This document shows, one piece after another, positions 26,446-35,757 of a DNA stretch of 64,000 bases. The stretch is from the NCBI GenBank assembly GCA_903934325.1, contig CAIZNH010000039.1, forward strand, positions 62,001 through 126,000. Direction: 5' to 3'. The DNA is from an uncultured Alphaproteobacteria bacterium. Lineage in GTDB: Bacteria > Pseudomonadota > Alphaproteobacteria > Sphingomonadales > Sphingomonadaceae. The notes under the pieces were generated by a model. The model worked only from the letters and a program-made list of their open reading frames with translations. It did no database searches and was not told the DNA's origin. The position numbers and the translations under genes are program-made. Positions within the stretch are counted from its first letter, which is position 1, and each line of letters begins with the position of its first letter.

Positions 26446-27498
26446 ATGATTCCCCGCATCTCTTCTACGCTTGTGCTTGGCCTTGCCGCGCTGGTGCTGG
26501 GCGCTCTGCCGCCCGCGAGCGCGCCTGCGGCCGCGCAGGCATCGCCGAGCGACGGGATCGACTTTGTGGCCTATCTCGAACTGCTCAAGGCCCGCGCGCG
26601 GGGCGAAGGCGTGAGCCCGGATACGATCGAGCGGATGACGGCGGGTCTCACGCCCAATATGCGCGTGATCGCGCTTGACCAGAACCAGCCCGGCAGCGCC
26701 ACCACCCGCGGCTATCCGCCGATGTCGGGCTATATCGCCACCCATGTCGATGCCGCGCGGATCGGCGGCGGGCGCTCTGTCTATGCCCAGCATCGCGACC
26801 AGCTTGCCCGGATCGAGGCCGAGACCGGCGTGCCGGGCGCGATCATCATCGCGATCTTCGGGCACGAGACCAGCTATGGCCGGGTCAAGGGCGACTTCGA
26901 TCTCGCCCGCAGCCTCGCCACGCTGGCATGGGAAGGGCGGCGGCGCGAACTCTTCGCTGGCGAATTCGTCGCCCTGCTCAAGATTGCGGACAAGGGCTAC
27001 CCGCGCGCCAGCCTCGTGGGCAGCTATGCCGGGGCTTTCGGCAATCCGCAGTTCCTCCCCAGCGTCTATCTGCGGCTTGCAGTGGATGGGGACGGAGACG
27101 GGCGGGCCGATATCTTCGCCAACCGCGCCGATACCTTCGCCTCGGTCGCCAATTACTTCCGCGATGCCGGATGGCGCGCTGGCCAGCCCTGGGGCGTGCG
27201 CGCGGCGGTGCCGGACGGGTTCAATGCCGCAGCCTACAAGACCCGCATTGCCGCACCCCAGTGTCCGCGCGTGCACGAGCGGTTGTCCATGTGGAAGACC
27301 GTGGCCGAATGGCGCAGCCTTGGCGTTGTGGCGCAGCGGGGCCTCGCCGATGACGTGATGGTCTCGCTGTTCCAGCCCGATGGCCCCGGCTCGCCCGCCT
27401 GGCTGGTGACCGGCAATTACCGCGTCATCCTCGAATATAACTGCTCCAGCTACTATGCCCTGAGCGTGGGGCTGCTGGCCGACGAAATCGTGAACTGA
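26446..27498 (+). CDS. mltB: Lytic murein transglycosylase, MltB family
   Basis: 350 residues from ATG 26446 with a signal peptide (MIPRISSTLVLGLAALVLGA, cleavage about residue 30). SLT_2 family: the catalytic Glu sits in AIFGHETSYGRVKG, then YPRASLVGSYAGAFGNPQFL, the MltB-type second signature, and a C-terminal region with YNCSSYYALSVGLLADEI. Cleaves peptidoglycan glycan strands non-hydrolytically. Not a visible lipoprotein, unlike E. coli MltB. Followed by a D,D-carboxypeptidase, a sensible partner in wall turnover. Confidence 0.92.
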   Translation: MIPRISSTLVLGLAALVLGALPPASAPAAAQASPSDGIDFVAYLELLKARARGEGVSPDTIERMTAGLTPNMRVIALDQNQPGSATTRGYPPMSGYIATHVDAARIGGGRSVYAQHRDQLARIEAETGVPGAIIIAIFGHETSYGRVKGDFDLARSLATLAWEGRRRELFAGEFVALLKIADKGYPRASLVGSYAGAFGNPQFLPSVYLRLAVDGDGDGRADIFANRADTFASVANYFRDAGWRAGQPWGVRAAVPDGFNAAAYKTRIAAPQCPRVHERLSMWKTVAEWRSLGVVAQRGLADDVMVSLFQPDGPGSPAWLVTGNYRVILEYNCSSYYALSVGLLADEIVN

Positions 27499-27551
27499 GC
27501 CCCTTGCGCGCCTCGCCAAGGGACAGGTGCACGGGTATAGCCGCGCGCGTG

Positions 27552-28727
27552 ATGATGGCTCTGAAACACCGTTTGCTGCTGCCCCTGATTCTTCTCGGTC
27601 TGTTGGCCAGCCCTGCCCATGGGCAGCGGTTAGGCGAGCGGGTGATTCCGGCAGTTCCCACGCCGGAAGAAGCGCCGGTGGCGATGCTGGTCGACATCAC
27701 CAGCGGGCAGGTGCTCCACGCCCGTAATCCCGATCGGCGCTTCATGCCCGCCTCGGTGACGAAGGTGATGACGCTCTATCTCGCCTTCGATCTTATCGAG
27801 CAAGGCAAGCTCGATCCGGCGCAGATCTTCACCATGAGCCCGGTTGTCGCGCGTGAATGGCGGCGCAAGGGTTCGACCATGTTCCTTGTGCAGGGCGAGC
27901 GGGTGCGGGTGGATGATCTGCTGCTCGGCATCGCCAATGTCTCGGCCAATGATGGCGCGGCGGTGCTGGCCGAGGGGCAGGCCGGATCGGTTGCGGCATG
28001 GACGGCCAAGATGAACGCGACCGCGCGCGGGATCGGCATGAGCGGGAGCCATTTCGGCACCCCCAACGGCTTTCCCGACGAGGGGCGAACCTTCACCACC
28101 GCCCGCGATCTGGTTACCTTGGCGCGCGCGATGATCGCCCGCCATCCGGACAAGTTCGCCTATTACATCGGCCGCCCGGGCTTCGACTACAAGGGCATCG
28201 CGCAGGTCAATCACGATCCGCTGCTGGGCCGCCTTCCGGGAGCAGACGGGATCAAGACCGGCTTCACCAATGAATCCGGCTTCTCCTACCTCGGCACTGC
28301 GCGGCGCGACGGGAAACGGCTCGTTCTGGTGCTGGGCGGGGTCGACAACGGGCGACTGCGTGCGAAAGTCGCCAGGGCCTATATGGAATGGGGCTTTTCC
28401 GCCTTCGAGCGGCGGCGGCTGTATGATCCGGGTGCAGAGGTCGGCGCGGCGCGGGTGCAGAACGGCGATGCGCGCAGCGTGGCGCTGGTCGGCAAGGGCG
28501 CGGTGGCGATCAACCTGCCGCGCGATGCCTCGGGAAAGCTCGCAGCTCGCATCCGCTATGACGGGCCGCTGCGCGCGCCGATCGCTGCCGGTCAGGAAGT
28601 CGCCGTGCTGGAAGTGACCGCCCCCGGCCTATCGCCAGCGCGCATCCCGCTCTACGCGGCCGAAGCGGTGGGCGTGGCCGGGCCGTTTGACCGGGTCATC
28701 AATGCCGTGGCAGGTCTGTTCTCGTGA
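27552..28727 (+). CDS. D-alanyl-D-alanine carboxypeptidase (PBP5/6 family)
   Basis: 391 residues, start ATG 27552 or 27555, with signal peptide (MMALKHRLLLPLILLGLLAS). Active-site motifs of S11 peptidases: SVTK (Ser about 68, in FMPASVTKVM), SAN in VSANDGAAVL, and KTG in DGIKTGFTNESG. C-terminal beta-rich PBP5-like domain and an amphipathic tail ending at VAGLFS that may bind the membrane. Trims terminal D-Ala from pentapeptides. Overlaps tmk by 4 bases (GTGA). Confidence 0.94.
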   Translation: MMALKHRLLLPLILLGLLASPAHGQRLGERVIPAVPTPEEAPVAMLVDITSGQVLHARNPDRRFMPASVTKVMTLYLAFDLIEQGKLDPAQIFTMSPVVAREWRRKGSTMFLVQGERVRVDDLLLGIANVSANDGAAVLAEGQAGSVAAWTAKMNATARGIGMSGSHFGTPNGFPDEGRTFTTARDLVTLARAMIARHPDKFAYYIGRPGFDYKGIAQVNHDPLLGRLPGADGIKTGFTNESGFSYLGTARRDGKRLVLVLGGVDNGRLRAKVARAYMEWGFSAFERRRLYDPGAEVGAARVQNGDARSVALVGKGAVAINLPRDASGKLAARIRYDGPLRAPIAAGQEVAVLEVTAPGLSPARIPLYAAEAVGVAGPFDRVINAVAGLFS

Positions 28728-29359
28728 GCAGCGCGCGGGGTCGCTTTATCGCCTTCGAGGGCGGGGAGGGGGCGGGCAAGTCCACGCAGGCACGGCTGCT
28801 GGCCGAAGCCTTGCGCGCGCGGGGGATCGATGTCGTCGTCACGCGCGAACCGGGTGGCACCCCGGGGGCCGAGGCGATCCGATCGCTTCTGCTCGCCCCG
28901 CCGGGTGCCGAAGGCTGGATGCCGCAGGCCGAAGCCCTGCTGTTCGCTGCCGCCCGCGCCGATCACGTCGCGCACCTGATCCGTCCGGCGCTCGCCCGCG
29001 GCACATGGGTGATTTGCGACCGCTTCGTCGATTCAAGCCGCGCCTATCAGGGCGGGGCTGGCGGGCTTGGGGACGCCGCGATCCTTGCGCTCCACGAGTT
29101 CGGCAGCGAGGGGATAAGGCCCGATGCGGTCATCCTGCTCGAAGGCAGCGAGGAAGCGCTCGCCGCCCGTCTCGCCGCGCGCGGCAATGCCGCCGATGCC
29201 ATCGAAGGCCGCCCGGCGGAATATCACCGCGCTGTCGCCGCGGCCTTCCGCGCTCTGGCGGAAGGGCACGCGCAAGGCTTTGCCCGGATCGATGCCGTGG
29301 GCACGCCCGAGGACGTCCATACCCGGATCATGTCTGCCATCGCGGGGCTTCTTCCGTGA
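28724..29359 (+). CDS. tmk: Thymidylate kinase
   Basis: 211 residues from GTG 28724. Walker A in FEGGEGAGKSTQ, the TMP-binding TREPGGTPGAEAIR, the DRFVDSSRAYQG motif and a short LID region complete it. Phosphorylates dTMP to dTDP. Overlaps the preceding carboxypeptidase gene by 4 bases and the following holB start by 4 (GTGA at 29356-29359), in a typical tmk-holB arrangement. Confidence 0.97.
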   Translation: MSSARGRFIAFEGGEGAGKSTQARLLAEALRARGIDVVVTREPGGTPGAEAIRSLLLAPPGAEGWMPQAEALLFAAARADHVAHLIRPALARGTWVICDRFVDSSRAYQGGAGGLGDAAILALHEFGSEGIRPDAVILLEGSEEALAARLAARGNAADAIEGRPAEYHRAVAAAFRALAEGHAQGFARIDAVGTPEDVHTRIMSAIAGLLP

Positions 29360-30312
29360 CGGACTGGCCCAATCATGACGAGGCGTGGCGCCAGTGGCGC
29401 GATGCTCTGGGCGGGGAGCGGATGCATCATGGCTGGCTCCTCGCGGGCAAGGCCGGCCTCGGCAAGCGCGACTTCGCCATGGCCGCCGCGCGCGAATTGG
29501 TGGCAGAGTCCGGCATCCCGCAGCCAGCGGGTGATCACCCCGATATCATCACGCTCACCTATGGTCCCAAAGACGACAAGGCCGAGCGGGCCGCCGCCGA
29601 TGGCAAACCCTTCGAGCTCGCGCGTTCGATCCGCATCAAGCAGATCCGCGCCATGCAGCGCCGCCTTGTCACCCGCCCGACGCTGGGGAGCCGCCGCGCG
29701 ATCATCATCGACCCGGCCGACGACATGGAAAAGGCCGCCGCCAACGCGCTGCTCAAAAGCCTTGAGGAGCCGCCCGCCGGTACCTTTTTCCTGCTGGTGA
29801 CCCACCTTCCCGCGCGCCTGCTGCCGACCATCCGATCGCGTTGCCGTACCTTGCGCTTTCCCGCGCTCTCGGACAGCCAGCTTGCCGCGATGCTGGCCGA
29901 CGAAGGCCTTCCGCCCGACACCGGCGCGATCGCGGCGGCCGAGGGGTCCTTCGGCGCGGCCCTGCGCTTTGCCGCGCAGGATCTCGCGCCGATCGCCAAG
30001 GTGATTTCCGCACTGGTCGCCGCCGGTGACAGCGGGATGACCGGACGCGGCGAGCTTGCACGATTGATCGGCCCAAGGGCAGATCGCGAGCGGGTGCAGG
30101 CTGTGCTCGATCTTGCGCAGTCGCTGGTCGCGCGGGCGGCGCGCGCGAGTGACGACAGCGCGCGCCGCGTCCGCCTCGCCGATACCCATGCCGCGCTCGT
30201 CAGCCTTGCCGCCGAGGCGCCGACCGCCAATTTCGATCCCGGCATGCTCCCCTTCGAGATCGGCAGCTTGCTTGTCGCGGCCGCCCCCGCTAGCGAACCG
30301 GCCCATGGCTGA
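29356..30312 (+). CDS. holB: DNA polymerase III delta-prime subunit
   Basis: 318 residues from GTG 29356 (VTDWPNHDEAWRQWRDAL), which overlaps tmk by 4. P-loop in GKAGLGKRDFAM, the SRC motif in TIRSRCRTLRF, and the helix EKAAANALLKSLEEPPAGTF typical of clamp-loader delta-prime. The usual zinc-binding cysteine cluster is absent, as in other alphaproteobacteria. Part of the clamp loader of the replicative polymerase. Overlaps the MetRS start by 8 bases. Confidence 0.93.
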   Translation: MTDWPNHDEAWRQWRDALGGERMHHGWLLAGKAGLGKRDFAMAAARELVAESGIPQPAGDHPDIITLTYGPKDDKAERAAADGKPFELARSIRIKQIRAMQRRLVTRPTLGSRRAIIIDPADDMEKAAANALLKSLEEPPAGTFFLLVTHLPARLLPTIRSRCRTLRFPALSDSQLAAMLADEGLPPDTGAIAAAEGSFGAALRFAAQDLAPIAKVISALVAAGDSGMTGRGELARLIGPRADRERVQAVLDLAQSLVARAARASDDSARRVRLADTHAALVSLAAEAPTANFDPGMLPFEIGSLLVAAAPASEPAHG

Positions 30313-31870
30313 GACCGACACCACCCCCTTCTACATCACCACCGCGATCTCCTATCCCAACGGGCGGCCGCATATCGGCCATGCCTATGAGGCGATTGCG
30401 GCCGATGTGATCGCGCGCTTCCAGCGGCTGATGGGCCGCCGCGTGCGGTTCCAGACCGGCACCGACGAGCACGGGCTGAAGATGGCCCGCAAGGCCGAAG
30501 AGCAGGGCCGCACTCCGCGCGAGCTTGCGGACGAAATGTCCGGCTATTTCCGCGAAATGTGCGACGCCTTGAACGTGTCCTATGATCGCTTCATCCGGAC
30601 GTCGGAACCCGATCATCACCGCGCCAGTCAGGCGATCTGGCAGGCGATGGAGGCTGCGGGCGATCTCTATCTCGATCGCTACGAAGGCTGGTACTCGGTC
30701 CGTGACGAGGCCTATTACGACGCGAGCGAACTGGTCGAGGGCGAGGGCGGGGCAAAGCTCTCCCCCCAAGGCACGCCGGTCGAATGGACGGTCGAGGAAA
30801 GCTGGTTCTTCCGGCTTTCGAAGTATCAAGGCCAACTGCTTGAATTGCTGAAGACGCCGGGCTTCCTCGAACCGGCGAGCCGCCGCAATGAGATGATCGC
30901 CTTTGTCGAACAGGGCCTGCGCGATCTTTCGGTCAGCCGCACCTCGTTCGACTGGGGCGTGAAGGTGCCCGGCAGCGAGGGGCATGTCATGTATGTGTGG
31001 GTCGATGCGCTCACCAACTACCTGACAGGGCTCGGCTATCCTGACGACATGGGTGATTTCTGGCCCGCCAGCCTGCACCTGATCGGCAAGGATATCGTGC
31101 GCTTCCACACGATTTACTGGCCCGCCTTCCTGATGAGCGCCAATCTGCCGCTGCCAAAGCAGGTTTTCGGCCACGGCTTCCTGCTCAACCGCGGGCAGAA
31201 GGAATCGAAGTCGCTCGGCAATGTCACCGATCCGCTTGAACTGGCGGAGACTTTCGGTGTCGATGCCTTGCGCTATTTCCTGATGCGCGAAGTCGCCTTC
31301 GGTCAGGACGGATCGTACTCGCCTGAAGCGATTGTGCTGCGCGCCAATGGCGAACTCGGCAATGCCTTCGGCAACCTTGCGCAGCGCACGCTGGGCTTCA
31401 TCGCCAAGAACCTCGAAGGCTATCTTCCTGCGATCCACGGGCACCAGGATGCCGACAGCGCGCTGTTCGAGACGGTTGATCGTGCGATCTCGACGGAGAT
31501 TCCTCAGGCATTCGAAAGTCTTGCGCTTCAGCAGGCGGTCGAAGCCTGGCTTCAGGCCGTGTTCGCCTGCAACGCCTATATCGACGCGCAGGCGCCGTGG
31601 ACCTTGCGCAAGACCGATCCCGAACGGATGGAGACAGTGCTCGCCACGCTCTACATCTGCATCGCGCAGCTTGCCGTAGCGATCAGCCCGGTGATCCCGG
31701 CGAGCGCTTCCAAGCTGCTCGATATGCTCGGTATCCCGGAAAATCTTCGCGATCTCGAAGGTATCCGCAGCCACTGGTATTCGCCACTGGCCGAGAGCAA
31801 CTACCAGCTCGCCCCGCCGACCCCGCTGTTCCCGCGGCTCGAACTGCCGGCGGAGGAGGCATCCGCCTGA
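30305..31870 (+). CDS. metG: Methionyl-tRNA synthetase (short form)
   Basis: 521 residues, ATG 30305 (MAETDTTPFYITTAISYPNG). Class I: HIGH motif as PHIGHAYE (about 22-29), catalytic core, and the second signature KESKS (299-303) in place of the usual KMSKS. No zinc-knuckle Cys cluster and no C-terminal tRNA-binding domain, consistent with the short form. The following SLGNVTDPLELAE confirms alignment. Overlaps holB by 8 bases and the TatD gene by TGATG. Confidence 0.97.
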   Translation: MAETDTTPFYITTAISYPNGRPHIGHAYEAIAADVIARFQRLMGRRVRFQTGTDEHGLKMARKAEEQGRTPRELADEMSGYFREMCDALNVSYDRFIRTSEPDHHRASQAIWQAMEAAGDLYLDRYEGWYSVRDEAYYDASELVEGEGGAKLSPQGTPVEWTVEESWFFRLSKYQGQLLELLKTPGFLEPASRRNEMIAFVEQGLRDLSVSRTSFDWGVKVPGSEGHVMYVWVDALTNYLTGLGYPDDMGDFWPASLHLIGKDIVRFHTIYWPAFLMSANLPLPKQVFGHGFLLNRGQKESKSLGNVTDPLELAETFGVDALRYFLMREVAFGQDGSYSPEAIVLRANGELGNAFGNLAQRTLGFIAKNLEGYLPAIHGHQDADSALFETVDRAISTEIPQAFESLALQQAVEAWLQAVFACNAYIDAQAPWTLRKTDPERMETVLATLYICIAQLAVAISPVIPASASKLLDMLGIPENLRDLEGIRSHWYSPLAESNYQLAPPTPLFPRLELPAEEASA

Positions 31871-32646
31871 TGCTGGTCGATAGCCATTGCCACCTCGAAT
31901 ACAAAGGCCTCGTCGAGGACCGTGAGGGCGTGTTGGAGCGCGCGCGGGCGGCGGGCATCGGCGCCTTCCTCAATATCTCGACCCGCCAGAGCGAGTGGGA
32001 TCAGGTGGTCGGCACCGCCGCGCGCGAGCCCGATGTCTTCGCCAGCGTCGGCATCCACCCGCACGAGGCGGACGCGCATCAGGATCTTGGTCGCGCCGCC
32101 CTGCTGGAAGCGACGCAGCACCCCAAGGTGATCGCGATCGGCGAAACCGGGCTCGACTACTATTACGACAAGTCGGACAGAGAGGCGCAGAAGTCGCTGT
32201 TCCGCATGCATATTGATGTTGCGCGCGAAACCCAGTTGCCCCTCATCATCCATACCCGCGATGCCGAAGAAGATACCCACGCGATCCTTGCCGAGGAGAT
32301 GGGGAAGGGGGCCTTCCCCGCGCTGATCCACTGCTTCACCGCCTCGGCCGATTTCGCCGACAAGGTGCTCGCGCTGGGGCTGACGATCTCGCTTTCCGGG
32401 ATCGTCACCTTCAAGAACGCGCGCGAATTGCAGGAGGTCGCCAAGGTGATCCCCGAGGATCGCCTGCTGGTCGAGACCGACAGCCCCTTCCTCGCACCCG
32501 TGCCGCATCGGGGTAGGGTGTGCGAGCCGGCCTATGTGGCTGATACCGCCGCCTTCGTCGCGGGTTTGCGCGGAACGGATGTGGAACACCTGAAACAGGT
32601 CACCACCGAGAACTTCTTCAATCTTTTCAACAAGGCACGCCCGTGA
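31870..32646 (+). CDS. TatD-family metal-dependent hydrolase/DNase
   Basis: 258 residues. Metal-binding motif DSHCHLEY at residues 4-11, then ASVGIHPHEAD, GETGLDYYYD, a HTRDAEEDTH stretch and the C-terminal ETDSPFLAPVPHRG. This is the YcfH/TatD pattern; known members are 3'-5' exonucleases or deoxyribonucleases. Overlaps metG by TGATG and the MBL gene by 4 bases. Confidence 0.94.
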   Translation: MLVDSHCHLEYKGLVEDREGVLERARAAGIGAFLNISTRQSEWDQVVGTAAREPDVFASVGIHPHEADAHQDLGRAALLEATQHPKVIAIGETGLDYYYDKSDREAQKSLFRMHIDVARETQLPLIIHTRDAEEDTHAILAEEMGKGAFPALIHCFTASADFADKVLALGLTISLSGIVTFKNARELQEVAKVIPEDRLLVETDSPFLAPVPHRGRVCEPAYVADTAAFVAGLRGTDVEHLKQVTTENFFNLFNKARP

Positions 32647-33425
32647 AGCTGGTGATGCTCGGTTCTGGCACCTCGACCGGGGTGCCGCGACTGGGCGGGC
32701 CGGATGGCACCGGCGACTGGGGCGATTGCGATCCGGACGAGCCGCGCAACCGCCGCACACGGGTTTCGATCCTGGTCGAGAGCGATGAAGGCCGTCGGTT
32801 GCTGGTCGATACCTCGTCCGATTGCCGCGCACAGCTGCTCGCCAACCGGATCGGCAGCATCGACGCGGTGTTCTGGACCCATGATCACGCCGATCACTGC
32901 CACGGCATCGATGATCTGCGGGTGCTGCGCTATGGCCGTGCCGGGCCGATCCCGGGGTTTGCCTCAAGCGAAACCGTGCGGCGTCTTCGCCAGCGCTTCG
33001 GCTATGTCTTTGCCGGGCAGGAAGGCTATCCCACGATCTGTACCATCGACACGCTCGACCGGTTGAAGATGATCGCGGGTTTCGGGGTCGGATGGTGCCA
33101 GATGGCGCATGGACCGGGTGAAACCACCGCTTTCCGCTTTGAAGCTGATGGGAAATCCATTGGCTATGCCACAGATTTCAGTGCAATTTCCGATGACATG
33201 ATCGATCTGTTCTACAAGGTCGATATTCTCGTGAGCGACTGTCTGCGCCGCGAACCGCATCCTACGCATGCGCATCTTGGGATGGCGATCGAACTGGGTA
33301 AGACCTGCAAGGCTGGCCGCGTGGTGCTTAGCCATCTCGACAAGAGCATGGATTATCGCGCGCTGTGCGACGAGGTGCCGGATTTCGCAACCGTCGGATA
33401 TGACGGGCTGGAGATCACGGCTTGA
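32643..33425 (+). CDS. MBL-fold metallo-hydrolase, PhnP-like
   Basis: 260 residues from GTG 32643. Beta-lactamase-like zinc motif HDHADHCHGIDDLR (His-x-His-x-Asp-His, about 80-85), with the Gly-rich start LGSGTSTGVPRLGG that is characteristic of the PhnP/phosphodiesterase subgroup. Likely cleaves cyclic or phosphodiester substrates; the exact one is unknown. Neighbours tatD and a small membrane protein, an arrangement common in sphingomonads. Confidence 0.9.
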   Translation: MKLVMLGSGTSTGVPRLGGPDGTGDWGDCDPDEPRNRRTRVSILVESDEGRRLLVDTSSDCRAQLLANRIGSIDAVFWTHDHADHCHGIDDLRVLRYGRAGPIPGFASSETVRRLRQRFGYVFAGQEGYPTICTIDTLDRLKMIAGFGVGWCQMAHGPGETTAFRFEADGKSIGYATDFSAISDDMIDLFYKVDILVSDCLRREPHPTHAHLGMAIELGKTCKAGRVVLSHLDKSMDYRALCDEVPDFATVGYDGLEITA

Positions 33426-33619
33426 GCGAATATGCGATCTACCTCGTGATCGCGACGATTGGTTGCCTTGTTCTGGTGCTGGCCGAACTGAAGTCGCATC
33501 GCCTGGGATGGTGGAAGAATGTCCGGCTCGCGCTGATCTGGCTGGCGATTTTTGCGGGGCTATATCTGCTGACTGAGTGGTTCCTGATGGCGCAGGACAC
33601 CGCCAGCGCCCTGATCTAG
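33422..33619 (+). CDS. Small membrane protein, unknown function
   Basis: 65 residues from TTG 33422, which overlaps the MBL stop (TTGA). Two hydrophobic stretches (about 5-22 and 33-54) joined by a basic loop (ELKSHRLGWWKNVRL), then a short tail. A predicted membrane hairpin with no motif I recognise. Its place at the end of a run of seven overlapping genes supports expression; the function is unknown. Confidence 0.6.
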   Translation: MSEYAIYLVIATIGCLVLVLAELKSHRLGWWKNVRLALIWLAIFAGLYLLTEWFLMAQDTASALI

Positions 33620-33626
33620 ATTTTAC

Positions 33627-33640
33627 ATAATATATATTAT
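33627..33640. promoter_or_regulatory. AT-only palindrome upstream of mazG
   Basis: ATAATATATATTAT is a perfect 14-base palindrome 18 bases before the mazG ATG, in an otherwise GC-rich window. It probably lies in the mazG promoter or acts as a regulator site or melting point; none of these is demonstrated. Confidence 0.4.
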
Positions 33641-33657
33641 CCATCTCAAGGATTGCC

Positions 33658-34434
33658 ATGAGCGAGCTTGCCGATCTCCCACCTCTCGAGCGTTTGCTGG
33701 CGATCATGGCGCGCTTGCGCGATCCTGACGCCGGTTGTGATTGGGACCTCGCGCAGGACTTCGGTACCATCGCGCCCTATACGATCGAGGAAGCTTACGA
33801 AGTCGCGGACGCAATCGCGCGCTCCGACATGATAGACCTGCGTGACGAACTTGGCGACCTGCTCTTCCAGGTCGTGTTCCACGCCCGAATGGCCGAGGAA
33901 GCCGGACACTTCGCCTTCGCCGATGTCGCCGCGGCAATCAGTGACAAGATGCTCGCGCGCCATCCGCATGTCTTTGCCTATGCCGGCGGTGCCATGACCG
34001 AAGCCCGCTGGGAAGATCTGAAGGAAACGGAGCGCGCTGCGAAAGGCGTCACCAGCGCACTGGACGGTGTCGCGCTATCGCTGCCCGCCTTGATGCGTGC
34101 CCAGAAACTCCAGAAGCGCGCCGCGCGCACCGGCTTCGACTGGCCGGATCCCATGGGCTCGGAATTGAAGATTGCCGAAGAAATCGATGAACTTAAGGCC
34201 GCCGCCTCGGAGGCAGACAGGTTCGAGGAAGCCGGTGACCTGCTGTTCGCCGTGGTCAATTTCGTCCGCGCCCACGGGATCAGCGCCGAAGATGCCTTGC
34301 GTGCGGCCAATGCCAAGTTCGAACGGCGCTTCCGCGGGATGGAACATCTGGCCGGAGAGGACTTTCGCAAGCTCTCGCTAGAAGCCCAGGAGGAATTGTG
34401 GCAACGCGTCAAGAAAGGCGAGCAAGCCACTTGA
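33658..34434 (+). CDS. mazG: Nucleoside triphosphate pyrophosphohydrolase MazG
   Basis: 258 residues. Tandem MazG-type metal-binding helices: the first has YTIEEAYEVADAIAR and DELGDLLFQVVFHARMAE (about 42-83), the second KIAEEIDELKAAASEADRFE with EEAGDLLFAVVNFVR. Hydrolyses NTPs to NMP and PPi, limiting (p)ppGpp-related or damaged nucleotides. Convergent with hflX, 4 bases apart. Confidence 0.95.
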   Translation: MSELADLPPLERLLAIMARLRDPDAGCDWDLAQDFGTIAPYTIEEAYEVADAIARSDMIDLRDELGDLLFQVVFHARMAEEAGHFAFADVAAAISDKMLARHPHVFAYAGGAMTEARWEDLKETERAAKGVTSALDGVALSLPALMRAQKLQKRAARTGFDWPDPMGSELKIAEEIDELKAAASEADRFEEAGDLLFAVVNFVRAHGISAEDALRAANAKFERRFRGMEHLAGEDFRKLSLEAQEELWQRVKKGEQAT

Positions 34435-34438
34435 TTTG

Positions 34439-35731
34439 CTAGCTTAAAGTGGCGAATTGCCCCAATTCCTTGGGGTTCAGCCGCACAGTAATCCGGCGCT
34501 GAGGGCCTGCCTCGCCATCGCCCGCATCCTCTTCGGCCAGCACATCGCCATGGGCATGAAGCCAGGCGAGGCGCCGTCCGTCTGACAGGGGCAGGATGAA
34601 GCTCACCTCCCGCGCGGTTCCGGTAAGCATGCCGGCGATCCGCGCCTCGAAATCAGCCATCCCCTCGCCCGTCACCGCCGAGAGGATCACCGCCCCCTGC
34701 CCTTCGGCACTCTCGCGCAATTCATCAAGAGTTTCAGCGTCCAGCAGATCGCACTTGTTCCAGACTTCGAGGATGGGGATCGAGCTCTCGCCGTTCTCCT
34801 TGTCGACGACGCCCAGATCGGCGAGCACCTCCATCACCTGCTTCTTCTGCGCTGCATGGCTGGAATTGGCCATGTCGCGCACGTGGCAGATCACATCCGC
34901 GCCGGTCACTTCCTCCAGTGTCGCGCGGAAGGCCGCCACGAGCTGCGTCGGCAGATCGGAAATGAAGCCCACAGTATCGGAGAGGATCGCCTTTTCGACA
35001 CCGGCCAGACGGATCGCGCGCATGGTGGGATCGAGCGTGGCGAAGAGCAGATCCTCGGCCATTACCTCGGCGCCGGTCAAGCGGTTGAAAAGCGTAGATT
35101 TCCCGGCATTGGTATAGCCCACAAGCGCAATCACCGGCCAGGGCGCGCGCCCGCGGCGTTCACGGTGCAGCGTGCGGGTCTTGCGCACCTGCTCCAACTC
35201 GCGCCGCAGCCGCCCCATGCGCTGGCGGATCATGCGGCGGTCAGCCTCGATCTGGGTCTCGCCCGGACCACCAAGGAAGCCGAAGCCGCCGCGCTGGCGT
35301 TCAAGGTGGGTCCAGCTGCGCACGAGACGGCTCTGCTGGTAATCGAGATGGGCAAGCTCAACCTGCAAGCGACCCTCGGCCGTCGCCGCGCGTTCGCCGA
35401 AGATTTCGAGGATCAGTCCGGTCCGGTCGATCACCTTGCGCTTCAGCCGGTCTTCGAGATTGCGCTGCTGGATCGGGGTGAGCGCTCCGTCGACGATCAC
35501 CAGTTCGGCCTCGTACTGCTCGCACCAGATTGCGATATTCTCGACCTGCCCTGAGCCGAACAGCGTGTTGGGCTGCATCTTGCGGATCGGCAGGATCGCC
35601 GAATGCGAGACGACAATGCCGATCGCCAGGGCCAGCCCTTCGGCCTCGGCGAGGCGCTCGCGCGCGTCGAGATCATAGCGCAGCGCCTTGATATCAGGGC
35701 ACAGCACCAGCGCCCGCGCACCGCGGGTCAC
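34439..35731 (-). CDS. hflX: GTPase HflX
   Basis: 430 residues. N-terminal HflX domain with the ADTLFGSGQVE-type stretch PNTLFGSGQVENIAIW, a helical linker with GFLGGPGETQIEADRRMI, then the GTPase: G1 VGYTNAGKSTLFN, G3 DTVGFISDLP and G4 VWNKCD. Ribosome-splitting GTPase under stress. Last gene of the dusB-ntr-hfq-hflX run, starting 26 bases after hfq. Confidence 0.97.
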   Translation of the reverse strand: MTRGARALVLCPDIKALRYDLDARERLAEAEGLALAIGIVVSHSAILPIRKMQPNTLFGSGQVENIAIWCEQYEAELVIVDGALTPIQQRNLEDRLKRKVIDRTGLILEIFGERAATAEGRLQVELAHLDYQQSRLVRSWTHLERQRGGFGFLGGPGETQIEADRRMIRQRMGRLRRELEQVRKTRTLHRERRGRAPWPVIALVGYTNAGKSTLFNRLTGAEVMAEDLLFATLDPTMRAIRLAGVEKAILSDTVGFISDLPTQLVAAFRATLEEVTGADVICHVRDMANSSHAAQKKQVMEVLADLGVVDKENGESSIPILEVWNKCDLLDAETLDELRESAEGQGAVILSAVTGEGMADFEARIAGMLTGTAREVSFILPLSDGRRLAWLHAHGDVLAEEDAGDGEAGPQRRITVRLNPKELGQFATLS

Positions 35732-35757
35732 CTCGTTATCGAATTCGCTCTCGAAGC

